From contig PMUF01000171.1 in NCBI GenBank assembly GCA_003167015.1, positions 1,418 to 11,818 of the forward strand: a stretch of DNA of 10,401 nt, read 5' to 3'. Each line of letters starts with the position of its first letter. Positions within the stretch are counted from its first letter, which is position 1. A model generated the notes under the pieces. That model was not told the origin of the DNA, searched no databases, and saw nothing but the letters and a program-made list of their open reading frames with translations. The DNA is from Chitinophagaceae bacterium (GTDB taxonomy: Bacteria > Bacteroidota > Bacteroidia > Chitinophagales > Chitinophagaceae). Made by a program: the position numbers and the translations under genes. Positions 6,943 to 10,401 of the stretch are shown piece after piece.

Positions 6943-7104
6943 ATATTAAAAAACAAAATATTGACCCCTTTTCTAAAGTTACTACAAATTAACAATCCAA
7001 ATCGAGAAAAAATAAACATTAAAATAATCATAATGTATTTTGGCGCTTATATTGGCTGGATCTCTACCTCATTCTCCTTACATTCGCGGGGAAAAAAACA
7101 AAAG

Positions 7105-8115
7105 ATGAAGATTTTATTTCTGTCGCATCAATGGACCCGGAACTCTCACCTCTCGCTCTACAGCGGCTTCAAACGATTCATCCACTTCGCAGCGCTTGGC
7201 AACGATGCCACTCTCGTAACCTTCGGCCCGAAAGAGGAAGAATACGAGGAAGATAACGTCAGCGTTATCGCCGTCAAAGGCGGCGGGAAGGACTACTTCT
7301 TTTCCAATCGAATGGCCATCTCCCGCAAGGGCAGCGAAATCGCCGGACAATTCGACGTCATTCATTCGATCGTCTCGGATTGCACCTACCACCTTCCAAA
7401 AAATAAATTCACCTTCACCCTCCACGTACTACCCGGCGTCGTCAGGTATAAAGAATTCAGGCAAAATGCCTTCCTGTTCCTCAAATACCATCTCATCCAG
7501 AAAAGGGCCTTCCGCCGCGCCCGCAACATCGTCTGCGTCAGCAGCAACCTCCTCGAAGGTATACCCAAAAAATATCGATCCAAAGCTCGCTTCATACCAC
7601 ATGGAGTAGACACCGAATTCTGGGACCCTGCACTGGCAAAGATGCCCAAAGCATTTCCCGAAGGGGGATACGTCCTTAGTGTCGGATCGCATGGCATGGA
7701 CAGACAACTGCTCGGACAGCTCATCGAAGCCAACCCATCCGTTCCCTTTGTATTCGTAGGAGTCAAAGAAAAGCTGGGCGCCCACCCCAATGCACATTAC
7801 CTCAGCAAAATATCCGATGAGGAACTGCGCGACCTTTACCTCGGCGCCGCTCTGACATCCCGGCCCCTGCTGTTCGCCACCGCCAATAACTGTATCCTCG
7901 AATCCTTGGCGATGGGAAAAACTATACTGGTCAACCGGATTCCTGGCGTCACCGACTACCTTACTGACGAGACCTGTGTCTTCACCGATACCCTGAAAGA
8001 TATGTCCCTGGCCAATATCCCGGCCCTAAAGCTCGATCCTGCCTTCATCCGCCGGACCGCCATTGAAAAATTCAGCTGGTCCAGCGTGGTCAATGCCTAT
8101 GAAGCGATCTATTGA
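7105..8115 (+). CDS. Glycosyltransferase family 4 (GT-B fold)
   Basis: Transfers a sugar from a nucleotide-sugar donor to an acceptor, likely for a cell-surface glycan; neither sugar nor acceptor can be read here. The 336 residues have the GT-B two-lobe layout: an N-terminal Rossmann lobe starting MKILFLSHQW, the interlobe stretch RNIVCVSSNLLEGIPKKY and RFIPHGVDTEFWDP (about residues 155-175), then a C-terminal donor lobe with YVLSVGSHGMD, FVFVGVKEKL and NNCILESLAMGKTILVN. In that last motif the second Glu of the GT4 EX7E pair is present, but the first position is Ala. There is no signal peptide or membrane segment. I chose ATG 7105 because MKILFLS is the usual GT4 opening. The frame is open upstream to 6961 with ATG at 7033 and TTG at 6961, but that stretch is AT-rich and not protein-like. 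It is divergent from the amine oxidase and convergent with the beta-helix gene (19 bp between stops). Confidence 0.87.
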   Translation: MKILFLSHQWTRNSHLSLYSGFKRFIHFAALGNDATLVTFGPKEEEYEEDNVSVIAVKGGGKDYFFSNRMAISRKGSEIAGQFDVIHSIVSDCTYHLPKNKFTFTLHVLPGVVRYKEFRQNAFLFLKYHLIQKRAFRRARNIVCVSSNLLEGIPKKYRSKARFIPHGVDTEFWDPALAKMPKAFPEGGYVLSVGSHGMDRQLLGQLIEANPSVPFVFVGVKEKLGAHPNAHYLSKISDEELRDLYLGAALTSRPLLFATANNCILESLAMGKTILVNRIPGVTDYLTDETCVFTDTLKDMSLANIPALKLDPAFIRRTAIEKFSWSSVVNAYEAIY

Positions 8116-8134
8116 CGATTAGACTTCAATACGC

Positions 8135-10099
8135 CTACTGCGGCGTCAGGACGACCGAATGGTAAGGCGCCAATTGCAATTGGCCTTTAAACACCAGCCC
8201 GGAAAGATCCTTGTAAACGCCGTTTAAGTCAACCTGCTTTTCTTTTTCAGTGGAATTGTACTCCAGACGGACTGCGGCAGCAGGCGCTGCCTGAACGGAG
8301 TGGGCATCCGTTCCATATTTCGACTGCCAATCACTCAGTGTCCCTTTATCATTCATATTCTGGTTATTCTGCCGGATCACGGTTTTATAAAGGGCGCCGC
8401 CGGCAGCCGTTGAATATTGATTATCGTGAATATTCGCAAAGGCGGCTAAATGGCCATCCACTCCGGAAGTTACACCTGAACTGAGTACCAGTACAAATTG
8501 CCCGCTCTTCACGGCCACTGCCTTATTGCCCGTAATCTCATTGTTGCGTAACGTCCCCTTGCCCAGGGCATGCCGTAACGCGATCTGCACGTCATTACCA
8601 TAAAAAGTATTGCCTTTTACCGTTACCTCATGCGCATCCTGCAAAAAAACACCGTTCGTACAATACGCCGCTGTATTATCGCTGACCTCCATCCCGCTGC
8701 TGTTTTCATCCAGGTAAATGCCAATGGCGATCGGCATCTGCGTACTGTCAGTGCCCGCCGCAGAGGCAATACCATGCAGAATAATATTTCCCGTTACGAT
8801 CCCGGCATCCCGCCTGACGGTGGAGTCGATATCTCCCGACCACGTATAGATGCCTCCGCCATCATCTTCCATAAAACAAAAATAATCGACCGTATTGTTC
8901 TTGATAATATTGGCATTGGAATGAAAGAAGAAGATACCCGAATAACCCGTTGTATCGATCGTATTGTACTGCACGGTATTGTTCCCGCCATCGAGACGGA
9001 TACCAATATACGAATTCTCCCCCCTCCCCATTCCCGGAAGAGTACCCGAGTTCCGGATCGTACAGTTCGTCACCCGGCTGCCACCCGACCCCGTCAGATT
9101 AATACCATCATCGTTGGAATGATCGATGATGACATGATCGATGGTCAGGTCGGCCGACTGAACGGAATAGATGGCGTCAAGCCCCGAAAAAAAGATCCGG
9201 CAGAAACTGATGGTGATATGGGCCGCACCGGACAAAAAAAACCCGTTGTCATTACTCCCCGAAAAATCCAGCCCACTGAATACCAAATACGCCTTGCCGC
9301 TGATATTTACCAGCGTGTCGAAACTGGCAGCCATGACCTCCGGCTGTGGAGAACCGGAAAAATACATATTCATCACGTGCGCCCCGGGGTCGTAATACCA
9401 ATCCCCATCCCGGTTAAGGGTTTTGATGTCATTCTGGATGAAATAGCCGAATTTGTCCGTAGGCGAATAACCGGTCCCTCCCTTATAGCTCAGCGTATTG
9501 CCTTGCTGTGAAACGATGATGCTCCGGTCAAGAATAAACCTGTTCTTTCTCATCACCAGATCGGCTCCCGTCCAGTCCGGGCCACCTGACAAATTATCCC
9601 CCGTAATAGAAGTGTGAGCAGTATGGCTGACTATTTTCAAATAGCCGTCATGGGGATACCTTCCCATCGGTTGCACCCGGTCATGGATGACGACCATATT
9701 GACCCTCGGCCCGCAACCGGGACAGGCAGCCTGCCAAATGCTCCCGCCGATGCTTTTCCACCCTGCCAGCCGTTGGAATCCGCTGATAACAGGATCATCA
9801 CCCTTCCCATACGCCGCAAATACGATGGGACTCCCGGCAGTACCCGACCGGGTGGCGACTAGCGACCCATAGAATATTTCTCCCCGCTTGAATAAAACCG
9901 AATCCCCCGGCCTGAGTTGCGCAAACACCTGGTTTAATTTGCCCAGGCTCCGCCAGGGCGTCAACTGTTGCTGGGCCTCCACAATAGAGTACCCATCATT
10001 CCCATTGATGGATGAGAAATAATACGTATTTCCCATTGCAGGAAAAATTCCCGCAAAAACCGGGATGAATATTAATAATATATACCGCATTTTTTTCAT
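8135..10099 (-). CDS. Secreted right-handed parallel beta-helix (pectin lyase-like) protein
   Basis: A 654-residue secreted protein. The ATG at 10099 gives MKKMRYILLIFIPVFAG, a good signal peptide ending near AMGN. A TTG at 10111 would add four residues and an ATG at 10090 would remove three. The mature N-terminus (TYYFSSINGNDG, then PWRSLGKLNQV, LRPGDSVLFKRGEIFYGSL, SGTAGSPIVFAAYG) is the standard opening of parallel beta-helix proteins related to polysaccharide lyases. From about residue 250 to 520 short coils recur with N-x-I/V steps: VTNCTIRNSG, VQYNTIDTTGYSGIFF, IKNNTVDY, VTGNIILHG, VSDNTAAYCTNGVFLQDA, VKGNTFYGN, LRNNEITGN. It then has SDWQSKYGTDAHS and a small closing beta-domain ending QLAPYHSVVLTPQ. 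No catalytic triad or calcium site could be assigned, so lyase activity is only possible. No type IX sorting domain is evident after the closing domain. It appears monocistronic. Confidence 0.88.
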   Translation of the reverse strand: MKKMRYILLIFIPVFAGIFPAMGNTYYFSSINGNDGYSIVEAQQQLTPWRSLGKLNQVFAQLRPGDSVLFKRGEIFYGSLVATRSGTAGSPIVFAAYGKGDDPVISGFQRLAGWKSIGGSIWQAACPGCGPRVNMVVIHDRVQPMGRYPHDGYLKIVSHTAHTSITGDNLSGGPDWTGADLVMRKNRFILDRSIIVSQQGNTLSYKGGTGYSPTDKFGYFIQNDIKTLNRDGDWYYDPGAHVMNMYFSGSPQPEVMAASFDTLVNISGKAYLVFSGLDFSGSNDNGFFLSGAAHITISFCRIFFSGLDAIYSVQSADLTIDHVIIDHSNDDGINLTGSGGSRVTNCTIRNSGTLPGMGRGENSYIGIRLDGGNNTVQYNTIDTTGYSGIFFFHSNANIIKNNTVDYFCFMEDDGGGIYTWSGDIDSTVRRDAGIVTGNIILHGIASAAGTDSTQMPIAIGIYLDENSSGMEVSDNTAAYCTNGVFLQDAHEVTVKGNTFYGNDVQIALRHALGKGTLRNNEITGNKAVAVKSGQFVLVLSSGVTSGVDGHLAAFANIHDNQYSTAAGGALYKTVIRQNNQNMNDKGTLSDWQSKYGTDAHSVQAAPAAAVRLEYNSTEKEKQVDLNGVYKDLSGLVFKGQLQLAPYHSVVLTPQ

Positions 10100-10401
10100 T
10101 CGAGCCTGCAATTAAATGAATTTTTCACTAAAAGGTTGGCACAGACCAATTTTTTCTATAACTTTACCTGAGAAGAACTCTCTATTCTTCGCTGAAAACT
10201 GAAAAATCCGTTCTGACAGAGAAACCTACTGCCTGCCATAACCCGAGATTAACTATTTCAAATTCCGTTCCACTACCTGTTAAAAGCACAGATCACTAAT
10301 CTCTCGTGAAATTCCTGACTACCGTAAAAGTAGCCCTACAGCTGTTGCTTGCCGTTTACTCTAAAACAACACTACCTCATGAGATTGAGACCCAGAGAAA
10401 T
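10100..10401. other. Intergenic leader region with possible start of a truncated plus-strand gene
   Basis: About 300 bases upstream of the beta-helix gene with no complete gene. It holds the candidate promoter above and a 6-bp inverted repeat just after it (GAAGAA 10172-10177 and TTCTTC 10185-10190, 7-base loop). Two possible starts are open to the edge. GTG 10306 gives 32 codons with a hydrophobic stretch (VKVALQLLLAV), and ATG 10379 gives MRLRPRE. The two are in different frames and I cannot choose between them. The content fits the long leader of a large surface-protein gene, but nothing proves it. Confidence 0.4.
10136..10166 (+). promoter_or_regulatory. Candidate plus-strand promoter for the gene entering at the right edge
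   Basis: TTGG at 10136-10139, 19 bases, then TAACTTTA at 10159-10166. This matches the spacing of the Bacteroidota TTTG-N19-21-TAnnTTTG promoter, with one mismatch in the -7 element and a partial -33. It would produce a leader of roughly 210 bases before ATG 10379. Confidence 0.35.

Noticed and set aside
8630..9511. 293-codon plus-strand open frame antisense to the beta-helix gene
   Set aside because: The translation is Arg/Ile/Asp-rich with no domain, signal or membrane pattern. It is explained as the antisense shadow of a repetitive coding region whose sense frame gives clear beta-helix coils.
1..10401. CRISPR arrays, tRNA or rRNA genes, insertion sequences, phage or integrase genes
   Set aside because: I saw no regularly spaced repeats, cloverleaf-like or conserved RNA segments, terminal inverted repeats or transposase motifs on either strand.

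Overview
The window looks like a chromosomal segment of a Bacteroidota bacterium, most likely of the Chitinophagaceae/Sphingobacteriales type. Four things point there: a TAnnTTTG-type -7 promoter element in front of proB, generally weak or absent Shine-Dalgarno sequences, the protein types present (a Bacteroidota-style ProA/ProB, a secreted parallel beta-helix protein, a small secreted barrel-like protein, a secreted protein with a Hint domain), and roughly balanced base composition with AT-rich intergenic stretches. The taxonomic call rests on recalled protein flavour, not on a search.

Layout, left to right. Bases 1-2258 (minus strand) hold the proline-biosynthesis pair proB-proA. proA runs off the left edge and lacks only about its last dozen codons. 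A 92-bp divergent intergenic region follows, then one plus-strand gene (2351-3091) for a small secreted protein that is probably an outer-membrane barrel. Next comes a minus-strand cluster read right to left: a Tat-exported flavin amine oxidase (6942-5356, TTG start), a Tat-exported HisC-like PLP aminotransferase (5298-4117), and a secreted protein of unknown function (4086-3571) followed in the same frame by a Hint domain (3570-3094). A family 4 glycosyltransferase (7105-8115, plus) is divergent from this cluster. It converges on a secreted right-handed parallel beta-helix protein (10099-8135, minus). The last 302 bases hold a candidate plus-strand promoter and leader for a gene beginning at or beyond the right edge.

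How they work together: ProB phosphorylates glutamate and ProA reduces glutamyl phosphate, the first two steps to proline. The two Tat-exported enzymes, a transaminase and an amino-acid/amine oxidase, are adjacent and co-oriented, which suggests a periplasmic deamination module acting on amino acids or amines. The other genes look functionally independent.

The most notable point is the Hint gene. A single TAA interrupts one long frame between a secreted N-terminal domain and the Hint domain. It lies just five codons before the Hint domain's first cysteine, and everything downstream is intact through the T-x-x-H block and the terminal beta-strand. This is either a fresh nonsense mutation (or sequence error) in a secreted self-cleaving protein, or an unusual two-part arrangement.
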